Part shown: piece by piece, positions 24,350 to 31,412 of the stretch
Numbering within the stretch: the first letter of the stretch is position 1
Layout of the letters: the number at the start of each line of letters is the position of its first letter
Source of the DNA: Thermodiscus sp.
GTDB taxonomy: Archaea > Thermoproteota > Thermoprotei_A > Sulfolobales > Acidilobaceae
DNA: 33,420 nt
NCBI GenBank assembly: GCA_015521175.1
Contig: WAOR01000086.1
Coordinates: 1-33,420 of the forward strand
Direction of reading: 5' to 3'
The notes under the pieces: model-generated
What the model saw: the letters and a program-made list of their open reading frames with translations, nothing else
Told to the model about the DNA's origin: nothing
Databases searched by the model: none
Position numbers and translations under genes: made by a program

Positions 24350-24796
24350 ATGATGGCCAGGTCGAGGAAGGGTATAAGCCCAGTAATCGCCACCGTAATC
24401 ATCGTAGCTGTAGCGATTGCAATTAGCATCGCCGTGGCAGGATGGCTATTCGGACTATGGGGCGGCCTAGCAAGCGGAACCGCCCAAATCCAGGTATCAA
24501 GCGTCTCAGTCAATACGACAACCGCTAGCATCTACGTAGTAAACACTGGCAGCGGCGCCGACCAAATCCTCAAGATCGAGCTAAACAATGGAACTAAGAC
24601 CGTAACCCTAACGCCAACAAGCGCATTCGGCCAGGCAGTAACAAGCTACCCAATCAAGATACAGGCTAACCAGAAGGGCTGGATCTACGCAAGCGTGCCC
24701 ACCACGATAACGCTAACCCCCGGCCAGAGCGTAACCGTCAAGATCTACTTCGAGAAGAGCGGAACCGTAACAGTCCCTGTAACCGTCCAGGGCTAA
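24350..24796 (+). CDS. Archaeal type IV pilin
   Basis: The N-terminus is a class III signal peptide: basic MMARSRKG, then ISPVIATVIIVAVAIAISIA and VAGWLFG, the hydrophobic helix that forms the filament core. PibD-type peptidase should cut between Gly8 and Ile9. The remaining 110 residues are Thr-, Ser- and Val-rich beta structure with NTT and NGT sequons. No Cys is present. The size and layout fit adhesive or bundling pilins more than archaellin. A T-rich run (TTTTTTGTTT) after the stop is a likely terminator. No assembly ATPase or platform gene is in the window, so those must lie elsewhere. Confidence 0.85.
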   Translation: MMARSRKGISPVIATVIIVAVAIAISIAVAGWLFGLWGGLASGTAQIQVSSVSVNTTTASIYVVNTGSGADQILKIELNNGTKTVTLTPTSAFGQAVTSYPIKIQANQKGWIYASVPTTITLTPGQSVTVKIYFEKSGTVTVPVTVQG

Positions 24797-24807
24797 CATC
24801 CTTAATT

Positions 24808-24822
24808 TTTTGTTTAAAGTGT
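24808..24822 (+). terminator. T-rich terminator after the first pilin
   Basis: The sequence TTAATTTTTTGTTTA lies just downstream of the pilin stop. Such T tracts end transcription in archaea without needing a hairpin. Confidence 0.5.
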
Positions 24823-24862
24823 AAATTATTTAGTAATATAGTTTTAAGTTCTATAGAGATAG

Positions 24863-24891
24863 TATAATTTAATACCTGGTATTTTCCAGGT
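24863..24891 (+). promoter_or_regulatory. TATA-like box with adjacent inverted repeat before the second pilin-like gene
   Basis: TATAATTT (24863-24870) is followed by ACCTGG, a 6-base TATTTT loop, and CCAGGT (24874-24891). The perfect 6-bp inverted repeat covers the expected transcription start, about 20 bp before the TTG start at 24912. A repressor bound there, or a hairpin at the 5' end of the RNA, could control this gene separately from the first pilin. Confidence 0.5.
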
Positions 24892-24911
24892 AACAAAACA
24901 CGGGGCGTGCA

Positions 24912-25349
24912 TTGAAGAAAAGAGCGATATCCCCGGCTATAAGCGAGTTTATATTAGCAGTAATAACGGTCTCTCTTGCAATCCTAGCGACATCATACTT
25001 TATAGGCGTGTGGAACCAGCAACAGGAGAAATTCTCAGTAGTACCAATTGTTAACATTAGGAGTACCTTGAACTCTACTTCCACACAGCCCGTGCTGGTT
25101 TTACATATTAAGAATGAGGGGGCGCGGGCGGTTCACATTATCCGGGTCGAGATCCGGGTGGGGACTGGTGCTTGGGTTAATACGTCTAACTGGACTATAA
25201 AGCCTGGAGAATCAGTTGACCTGACGATTTCTAGCTGGGAGTGGTGGGGGAATGATAGCCCGCCTGACTTGAATCCGGGCGATAAGTGTAGGGTTGTCAT
25301 AATAACCGAGAAGATTGGATCACTCTTCTATGATGTAACAGTCTCGTAG
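24912..25349 (+). CDS. Type IV pilin-like protein
   Basis: A second class III signal peptide is seen: MKKRA, then ISPAISEFILAVITVSLAIL and ATSYFIG. Cleavage is expected between Ala5 and Ile6. The head domain of about 110 residues has NST and NWT sequons and the unusual tryptophan cluster SSWEWWGNDSPPD. VLVLHIKNEGARAVHIIRVE suggests an Ig-like beta fold. The start is TTG with a weak ribosome site, unlike the strong site of the preceding pilin, so it may be a minor or tip pilin. It converges on the Cas4-like gene with a gap of about 10 bp. Confidence 0.8.
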   Translation: MKKRAISPAISEFILAVITVSLAILATSYFIGVWNQQQEKFSVVPIVNIRSTLNSTSTQPVLVLHIKNEGARAVHIIRVEIRVGTGAWVNTSNWTIKPGESVDLTISSWEWWGNDSPPDLNPGDKCRVVIITEKIGSLFYDVTVS

Positions 25350-25358
25350 CAACTTCCT

Positions 25359-26003
25359 CTACACGAGCCTATAGGGGCACTCCGTTCTAAGACTGCAGGC
25401 TGAGCATTTATTCCCTGCTGGAGGCCTCGGCTGTACAAGGCCTACGAGTAGTCGGACGGGTCTCGCTAAAAGCCGTAGTATTTCGTCCTCTCCAAGTATC
25501 CTGGTTTTTATGGTGTAGGCCGGGTTTTTGGCTGGTTTTGGGCCCTCATTTTTAATCTTCCATACTGCTTCCCTGAGGGCCTCTTCGTCCCTGGCTAGGG
25601 CTAGTGCGAGGACGATCGTGTCGGGGTCTCTCCCGGTGATCTGGCCTAGGAGTAGGCTTGCTAGTGCTAGTACTGCCCAGTCTCCTGGGTAGTCTCGGAG
25701 GTTGGGCCTTATCTTGCCTCGTATGATTGCTTTAGGCCGGGCGTTTTCGAAGTATACTGCGTCAGGGGTGGTTATTGCTGGGTATCCCATTATTTCGCCT
25801 GCTAGTGTTAGTTTTACGTAGGCTTTTCCCACCCTTGGTATTTGCTTGATTGTTTCAAGGGTTCTCTGTACTATTCTCCTGGCTAGTCCCGGGGTTATCC
25901 TGGTTTGCTTCTTGGCTTCTATGTATGGCTTGTATTCGCAGTATAGCGCTGATTGTATTAGGTATCCTGTTATTGCGCCTGTGTATGCTATTGGCGGGTC
26001 CAT
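25359..26003 (-). CDS. Cas4-like PD-(D/E)XK protein with Fe-S cysteines, possibly catalytically altered
   Basis: The layout is that of Cas4/RecB-type nucleases: an N-terminal ITGYLIQSALYCEY with Cys22, and a C-terminal CSACSLRTECP giving Cys200, Cys203 and Cys209. Together these four can hold a [4Fe-4S] cluster. The core shows the Asp of TTPDAVYF (Asp81) and the Lys of AIIRGKIRP (Lys97). The acidic residue expected two positions before that Lys is Arg95, so nuclease activity may be lost. No cas1, cas2 or repeat array is present in the window. It could be a stand-alone Cas4 homologue, a degenerate structural relative or a DNA-repair exonuclease. Confidence 0.65.
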   Translation of the reverse strand: MDPPIAYTGAITGYLIQSALYCEYKPYIEAKKQTRITPGLARRIVQRTLETIKQIPRVGKAYVKLTLAGEIMGYPAITTPDAVYFENARPKAIIRGKIRPNLRDYPGDWAVLALASLLLGQITGRDPDTIVLALALARDEEALREAVWKIKNEGPKPAKNPAYTIKTRILGEDEILRLLARPVRLLVGLVQPRPPAGNKCSACSLRTECPYRLV

Positions 26004-26206
26004 TGTAGGTCTTTCCTCCCTGGGGGTCCCCTGGCTGGTGGCCCTTGTTTCATCTGGGGTTCTTGTTGTTTTGTATTACGTTTTGTTAGTGGATTCTATT
26101 AGGCTTCGCATGGGTTTACATGTGGAAGCTATTTATTTCTGCGCCTATACTGAGTAGTTTACCCAGGAATCGAGTAAGGTCTTTACTTAGGGGAGGGTGA
26201 CGGGGA

Positions 26207-27901
26207 GTGAACCTGCTGGGACAGTGGGCTAGCTACCCAGCGTTTCACGATAGAGTATTGTCGATGATTGGCATCGAGGTACACTGGGCCATACTACAAT
26301 ACGTGCTGGGGCTTAGCGCTATCTCATTCATACTCTACCTCATCTACCTCAAGACAGGAGACAAGAAGTGGGAGAAGCTGGCCTACACCACCTTTAAGGG
26401 CTTCGTCATAGTATTCGCCGTAGGAGCGGCTACCGGTACTGCAAGCGAGTTCGGCCTCGTACTGCTATGGCCTAACCTTACAGAGGCGGCTGGCAGGTAC
26501 GTTTACTTCCCCCTCTACGCCGAGGTATTCGCCTTCCTACTGGAGGTAATCTTCGTCTACCTCACCTTCTACGGCTGGAGGAAGTTCGGCAAGGCCGCAA
26601 TGGTAGTATTACTATTCCTATCAGTGCTGGGCCCATGGTATAGCGCCGCTATGATTGTCAGCGTGAACAGCTACATGGTCGCCCCAACCGGGATAGAGCC
26701 CGCCTACAACCTTGCAACAGGCCATTGGATGTACGATCAGGGATACCCCAAGGTAACCCTAGTAGTGCCCAAGGACCTCGTCAAAGATCTAAACGTTACC
26801 CTACTCGAGAAGCTCGGAATGGACGTCAAGGGTACCACCAATGATGCCGTGATAGTTGCGATGCCTTCGAGGATAGTGCAACGCCTCGCCTATGAGTCAT
26901 GGGCCGGGTACAAGGTGAAGGACAGCATCCTAAAGGTAGTCGTCAATAAGACCACGATCGCGCACATGTCGAAGGACCAGTTGAACAAGCTATTGAACAC
27001 CCCCGTTAAGGCTATCGTTGACAAGATACTCGTGAAGACTGTCGAGACCGTTGGAGTAACATGGGTGACCTTCAAGAGCCCAGTATACGCCGCGTCAATA
27101 ATGCACGTGATAGGCGCAGCACTAACAGTCTCATCCTTCACGATGCTTGGAGCCTACGCTATGAGGATTCGGAAGTATAAGAATGCTAGCAAGGAGTACA
27201 AGGAGTATATTAACGCCGCCTTCAAGTTCGCAGTCGTGTTCGCCCTTATAGTAATAGCGGTACAAGGCCTCGTCTTCGGCCACGAGATGGGCAGGGCCAT
27301 TGCACACTACAACCCGGAGAAGTTCGCCGCCATGGAAGCCACCACCGTACAAATCACCCCGGTAACCAAGTACCTGCCCGGCGGCGAGAAGCTCGTAGCA
27401 CTACTAGCCTACGGTAACCCCAACGCTCCACTACCAAGCTATGACAAGATACCCAACGACTACTGCGTATGCCAGCTGACCAAGGCACAGGACCTGGCCA
27501 GAATAGGAGGAACCTGTAGGCCTCCACTACTCATACACTACCTATACTACACTAAGATAACCCTAGCCGTCCTCCTAGGATTCTACGCCCTCATACTAAC
27601 CGGGTACCTGTGGTGGAAGAAGGACCCGGAGAAGACGCCAGGATGGCTACTAAGCCTGGGAATAGTAGCGATAATAGTAGTACACCTAGTAAGCTACCTA
27701 GGCTGGGCTGTCAGGGAGATAGGCAGAAAGCCGTGGACAATCTACGGCATAATGACCACCGATGTCGCCCACACAATCAACCCGGCAAGCACCACTGCAG
27801 TAGCACTAGTGGCGCTATTCTTCATACTGATACTGATAGCGCTCGGCTACAGCGTGTGGAAGTTCCTCTGGGTCCCCGGTAGGCCCGAGGAGGAGGTCTA
27901 A
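26207..27901 (+). CDS. cydA: Cytochrome bd-type oxidase subunit I (CydA of CydAA' type)
   Basis: A membrane quinol oxidase subunit of 564 residues with about nine helices. Visible landmarks are His in IEVHWAILQYVLG (heme b595 ligand, E. coli His19), two Glu in PLYAEVFAFLLEVIF (like Glu99 and Glu107, but seven rather than eight apart), NSYMVAPTG, and His in ASIMHVIGAA (like His186). GRKPW stands for the GRQPW motif. The stretch that should hold the Met393 ligand (YYTKITLAVLLG) has no Met. A hydrophilic insert of about 100 residues precedes the His186 helix. The GTG start has GGAGGGTGA. A CydA-like second subunit follows after 12 bp. Confidence 0.88.
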   Translation: MNLLGQWASYPAFHDRVLSMIGIEVHWAILQYVLGLSAISFILYLIYLKTGDKKWEKLAYTTFKGFVIVFAVGAATGTASEFGLVLLWPNLTEAAGRYVYFPLYAEVFAFLLEVIFVYLTFYGWRKFGKAAMVVLLFLSVLGPWYSAAMIVSVNSYMVAPTGIEPAYNLATGHWMYDQGYPKVTLVVPKDLVKDLNVTLLEKLGMDVKGTTNDAVIVAMPSRIVQRLAYESWAGYKVKDSILKVVVNKTTIAHMSKDQLNKLLNTPVKAIVDKILVKTVETVGVTWVTFKSPVYAASIMHVIGAALTVSSFTMLGAYAMRIRKYKNASKEYKEYINAAFKFAVVFALIVIAVQGLVFGHEMGRAIAHYNPEKFAAMEATTVQITPVTKYLPGGEKLVALLAYGNPNAPLPSYDKIPNDYCVCQLTKAQDLARIGGTCRPPLLIHYLYYTKITLAVLLGFYALILTGYLWWKKDPEKTPGWLLSLGIVAIIVVHLVSYLGWAVREIGRKPWTIYGIMTTDVAHTINPASTTAVALVALFFILILIALGYSVWKFLWVPGRPEEEV

Positions 27902-27913
27902 GGGGGTGGTGGA

Positions 27914-29128
27914 GTGATGCTCTACACGGTGTTCTGGCTGGCGTTAACCTTCGGCCTCCACATAATGCTCGTAAACCTAGGCATATTCCTAGCCCTATAC
28001 GTCCCATACCTGAAATGGAAGGCTGACAAGGAGGGCGATGAGGGCCTCGAAAAGGTGGCCTATAAGCTGATGCGCTTCTACGCCGCAACCTACGGTGTAG
28101 CGGGAGTATTCGCCACCGCGTTCACAGTATTCCTTCTAAGCTACTACCCCAACTTCCTCGGCCTAGCCGGTAACATTGCGATGATACCATTCGGCATCGC
28201 AATAACAATGATAGTGCTACACTTCTTCAGCATCGCCACATTCTACTACGGCTGGTACAGGTGGAGCAGGCCGGTACACTACACGCTAGGCTTCCTGCTA
28301 GCACTATCAGCAATTCTAATACCGCTAGGCTTCAGGTCAGTATTCGCATTCCTCAACATACCAGTAGGCCTCCACTTCGCCAATGGCAAACCCTATCTAA
28401 ACGTCTCCGAGGCCCTAGGAAACCCAACACTATGGCCACTATACTTCAAATCACTAGTAGCCGCGATAACCGCTGGAAGCCTCGCAATAGCCGGAGGCCT
28501 CGCCTACAGCTACCATAAGAGCGAGGACCAGGCTTACAAGGCAGCTATCAATAAGGTACTGAGGCAACTGGCACCCGTTAGCCTAACAGGCCTGATACTA
28601 ATGTTCTTCCTAGGCCTCTGGTACGCCTACACGCTCGAGAGCATACCATACAAGTTCAACAATGTCTTCGCCAGTCTAGGCTGGAAGGTAGGAGACGGCG
28701 TTGTACACTACAACGTTGCGTGGGTCTTCGTACTGAAAATGATACTCTACGTCTTCCAGTTCGCAGTCATAATAGCTGTCTACAAGTACATGAGGAGCGG
28801 TTCAATGCCCTTTGCCAAGGCCAAGCTCCTACTCTATGGTGGCCTCGCCGCCCTGGCCACGATAATGCTGGGAGAGTGGCTCAACGCTTTCAGCCAGTAC
28901 CCCTACTTCATCGCCTGCCTAGGAAGCCCCCAGAGCTGCCAGAGCATACTCGCGGAGATACCTAAGGACCAGCTACCATATATTGCCAAGATACTTAACC
29001 TAGAGAACTACAACCAGTTGGCGGTAGTATCGAGCGTAAGGATGTTAACCGATGGCTTCATGCTATTCCTACTGGCCTCAGTAGTATACTTCTTCTACGC
29101 CTACTTCTTCAAGCCAGAAAAAGCCTAG
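27914..29128 (+). CDS. CydA-like second subunit (CydA')
   Basis: A CydA homologue of 404 residues, not CydB. It keeps the first-helix His (FGLHIMLVNLGIFLALYVPY). By hand alignment it has lost other redox ligands: the Glu107 position is His (VLHFFSIATFYYGW), Glu99 is missing, and the His186 position is Lys (LYFKSLVAAI). It has about nine membrane segments and no GRQPW. Pairing with a full CydA matches the archaeal CydAA' oxidases, where A' takes the place of CydB as a structural partner. It starts 12 bp after cydA with GGGGGTGG upstream. Quinol oxidation and oxygen reduction at the membrane are inferred for the complex. Confidence 0.85.
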   Translation: MMLYTVFWLALTFGLHIMLVNLGIFLALYVPYLKWKADKEGDEGLEKVAYKLMRFYAATYGVAGVFATAFTVFLLSYYPNFLGLAGNIAMIPFGIAITMIVLHFFSIATFYYGWYRWSRPVHYTLGFLLALSAILIPLGFRSVFAFLNIPVGLHFANGKPYLNVSEALGNPTLWPLYFKSLVAAITAGSLAIAGGLAYSYHKSEDQAYKAAINKVLRQLAPVSLTGLILMFFLGLWYAYTLESIPYKFNNVFASLGWKVGDGVVHYNVAWVFVLKMILYVFQFAVIIAVYKYMRSGSMPFAKAKLLLYGGLAALATIMLGEWLNAFSQYPYFIACLGSPQSCQSILAEIPKDQLPYIAKILNLENYNQLAVVSSVRMLTDGFMLFLLASVVYFFYAYFFKPEKA

Positions 29129-29267
29129 CCCCAGGCCAGGAAACCTCATTCTTTTTCCTTCTAGACTATTATCATTTCTTATTTACTCCTAAAATCTGAG
29201 GGACCCGACAGTACAAGAATTAATCGAATAACCAGTGAGTGCAATCACACGGGCCGGGTGCGAGCAA

Positions 29268-29948
29268 ATGGTGAGGCTCGTAGTCCTTAACGATAACGAG
29301 CCGAGCCCCGGACTACTCAACGAGTGGGGCTGGAGCCTCTACGTTGAGGGACCCTCACGCCTCTTATTCGACGCCGACACAGACTACCACGTCATAGAGC
29401 ACAATGCTAAGACACTAGGCGTAGACCTAGCAAGTCTAGACTACGCAATACTAAGCCACTGGCACAGGGACCACTATGGGGGCTTCCCAGCAGTAGCGAA
29501 GGCCAAGCCAGGGCTAACAGTATACTCTCCACCCGGGCCTACCTTCAGGCTCGAGAGACTCGGCCTAAGAGTAGTCACTGTGAGGGACCCCCTCAGGTTA
29601 GACGACGGAGTAATCATACTTCCACCCCTCTACGCTGAAAGCGTAGGCCTCTACGAGCTCGCCGCGAGCATACCCTCGGCTAAGGGCAGGATCCTAGTAG
29701 TAGGCTGCAGCCACCCGGGCGTGGACAGGCTGGCAATGCTACACTTGGAAGTGGTGGGGGAGAAGCCCTACATGGTGATAGGCGGCTTCCACGCCCCGCC
29801 CAGGAGTGTATTGGACAGGCTGGCAGGGATAGTCGAGGGACCTGTATGCGCCGCCCATTGTAGCGGGGACGAGGCGAAGGAATACATAGCCCGCGAGTAC
29901 ACGTGGAAGGCCTGCAGTGTTAGGACGGGCTCCATAGTGGAGGTCTAG
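29268..29948 (+). CDS. Metallo-beta-lactamase-fold hydrolase, DHPS-like
   Basis: The family motif LSHWHRDHYGG (HxHxDH) is present, with LVVLNDNEPSPGLLNEWGWS at the N-terminus and ILVVGCSHPGVDRL later. These match the archaeal DHPS-like group, related to the ribofuranosylaminobenzene phosphate (dihydropteroate-type) synthases of methanopterin synthesis. The frame is open from GTG 29235, but ATG 29268, after GGGTGCGAG, gives the usual family N-terminus. Its stop directly abuts the GTG of the radical SAM gene, so the two are coupled. The reaction could be phosphate-ester or C-N bond chemistry in cofactor synthesis. The substrate is unproven. Confidence 0.8.
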   Translation: MVRLVVLNDNEPSPGLLNEWGWSLYVEGPSRLLFDADTDYHVIEHNAKTLGVDLASLDYAILSHWHRDHYGGFPAVAKAKPGLTVYSPPGPTFRLERLGLRVVTVRDPLRLDDGVIILPPLYAESVGLYELAASIPSAKGRILVVGCSHPGVDRLAMLHLEVVGEKPYMVIGGFHAPPRSVLDRLAGIVEGPVCAAHCSGDEAKEYIAREYTWKACSVRTGSIVEV

Positions 29949-31301
29949 GTGCCTAGTAGGTTGCCGGTTAAACTCTGGGTTATCGCTAGGCCAGTGTACG
30001 GTGGGAGGAACGCCTTCGCCCCACTACTGTCAGCGATCGAGGACAACCTAGGCGTCGAGTACAAGGTTACAATCATAGAGGGAGACCCCCTCCCATTTGC
30101 CAGGAGGGCGAGTGAAGCAGGGTATAAGCCCGTGGTCCTCTACGGCGTCTCCTCCCCAAGCTACCTCGACCTACGCGGGGAGATAGCAAGAGTCTCCAAG
30201 AGATACCACGTTATAGTAGGGGGGCCTCATGCTGAGGGAGCCTACTGGCACTTGTTGCGTGACGGCGCCTGGGCTGTAGTGGTTGGGGACGGAGAAGAGG
30301 CTATCACACCGCTACTAGAGGCAGCGGCCCTGGGGGACCCTCCAAGTAGTACTCCTAACACAGCGTATAGGGATGAGGACGGGTTCCACGTTACCAGGCA
30401 GGTCTATGCTAGACTAGACGACTACAAGCCCCACAACTCTACCCATGGCTTATACCCGCCGATCGAGATAATGCGTGGCTGCCTCTACAAGTGCAAGTAC
30501 TGCCAGGTACCATGGCTCTTCAAGGCCAAGGTGAGGTATAGGAGCATTGCTAAGGTGAGGGAGGCAGTTAGAGACTACGTGGCCGCTGGTAAGAGGAGGA
30601 TAAGGTTCATCGCTCCAATAGGTTTCGCCTACGGTAGCGCGATTCCTGGAAAACCAGATCCTATCATGGTGCGTGGCTTGCTTGAAGCGGTGAGGGAGGC
30701 GGGAGGGACCCCCTTCCTCGGTAGCTTTCCAAGCGAGACGAGGCCGGAATACGTTACACCCGAGGTTCTCGAGGCGGTGAGGGAGCTAGCTGGGAATAGG
30801 AAGATCTCCCTGGGCCTCCAGTCGGGTAGTAATAGGCTTCTGGAAAGGGTCGGAAGAGGGCATACTGTGGAGGAGGCCCTCGAAGCCGTGGACCTCATCC
30901 TCGAGTACGGGTTCACCCCTGTAGTGGACATATTGTTCAGCTTGCCCGGTGAGGAGGAAGAGGATGTTAAGGAAACAGTTAGAGTAATGGAGGAGCTAGC
31001 GGGTAAGGGGGCAAGACTACGCCTACACACCTTCATACCACTACCGGGAACCCCATTCGCGCGTAGCCGGCCCCATCCAGTACATAGGCTATACCGCAGG
31101 ACAGTCCTCCGGCTACTGGGGCGAGGCGTGCTCGAGGGCTACTGGGAGTGGCAGGAGGAGATAGCCCCAGCAGTCTACTGCCTAACAGCCCTAGACCCCG
31201 CTCCTACCCCTACACCCAGACCCCTGCCTGGTGCACGACAATACTGTCGTAGCTATTTAAAACAGAAGTATTACAGGACAGCCGCCCTACACCTCACCTG
31301 A
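29949..31301 (+). CDS. B12-binding-domain radical SAM protein
   Basis: The N-terminal cobalamin-binding-like domain (about 1-140) has VVLYGVSSPSY and VIVGGPHAEGAYW. The radical SAM core follows with RGCLYKCKYC (Cys178, Cys182, Cys185), binding the [4Fe-4S] cluster and SAM, then ISLGLQSGSNRLLERVGRGH and VVDILFSLPGEEEEDV. The order matches archaeal B12-binding radical SAM proteins. The last 45 residues (APTPTPRPLPG and a basic end) look unconserved and contain an inverted repeat and TATA-like element at the DNA level. It is coupled to the upstream metallo-hydrolase, so both probably act on one substrate. GTG start directly after that stop. Confidence 0.85.
   Translation: MPSRLPVKLWVIARPVYGGRNAFAPLLSAIEDNLGVEYKVTIIEGDPLPFARRASEAGYKPVVLYGVSSPSYLDLRGEIARVSKRYHVIVGGPHAEGAYWHLLRDGAWAVVVGDGEEAITPLLEAAALGDPPSSTPNTAYRDEDGFHVTRQVYARLDDYKPHNSTHGLYPPIEIMRGCLYKCKYCQVPWLFKAKVRYRSIAKVREAVRDYVAAGKRRIRFIAPIGFAYGSAIPGKPDPIMVRGLLEAVREAGGTPFLGSFPSETRPEYVTPEVLEAVRELAGNRKISLGLQSGSNRLLERVGRGHTVEEALEAVDLILEYGFTPVVDILFSLPGEEEEDVKETVRVMEELAGKGARLRLHTFIPLPGTPFARSRPHPVHRLYRRTVLRLLGRGVLEGYWEWQEEIAPAVYCLTALDPAPTPTPRPLPGARQYCRSYLKQKYYRTAALHLT
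31235..31262 (+). promoter_or_regulatory. Inverted repeat and TATA-like element inside the 3' end of the radical SAM gene
   Basis: ACGACA-ATAC-TGTCGT (31235-31250) is a perfect 6-bp inverted repeat, followed 3 bp later by CTATTTAAAAC. It lies about 150 bp before the purine permease start and could be an operator-linked distal promoter for that gene. Confidence 0.4.
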
Positions 31302-31365
31302 ATCCTTCAACGACATCAACCCGCTTTCTAGATTAATTCAAGAAATCCCCATATCCCAACGATTC

Positions 31366-31373
31366 CTGTATAA
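31366..31373 (+). promoter_or_regulatory. TATA-like box of the purine permease gene
   Basis: TGTATAAG lies about 44 bp before the ATG at 31413, which has GAGGGAT just upstream. It predicts a leader of about 20 nt. Confidence 0.5.
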
Positions 31374-31412
31374 GACAATTTACTAAAACACGCAACACAC
31401 GAGGGATCCCAC

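Noticed and set aside
25846-26157. A 103-codon plus-strand frame before cydA
   Set aside because: It overlaps the Cas4-like gene on the other strand and is hydrophobic by codon composition only. It has no ribosome site, and the cydA start at 26207 is better supported.
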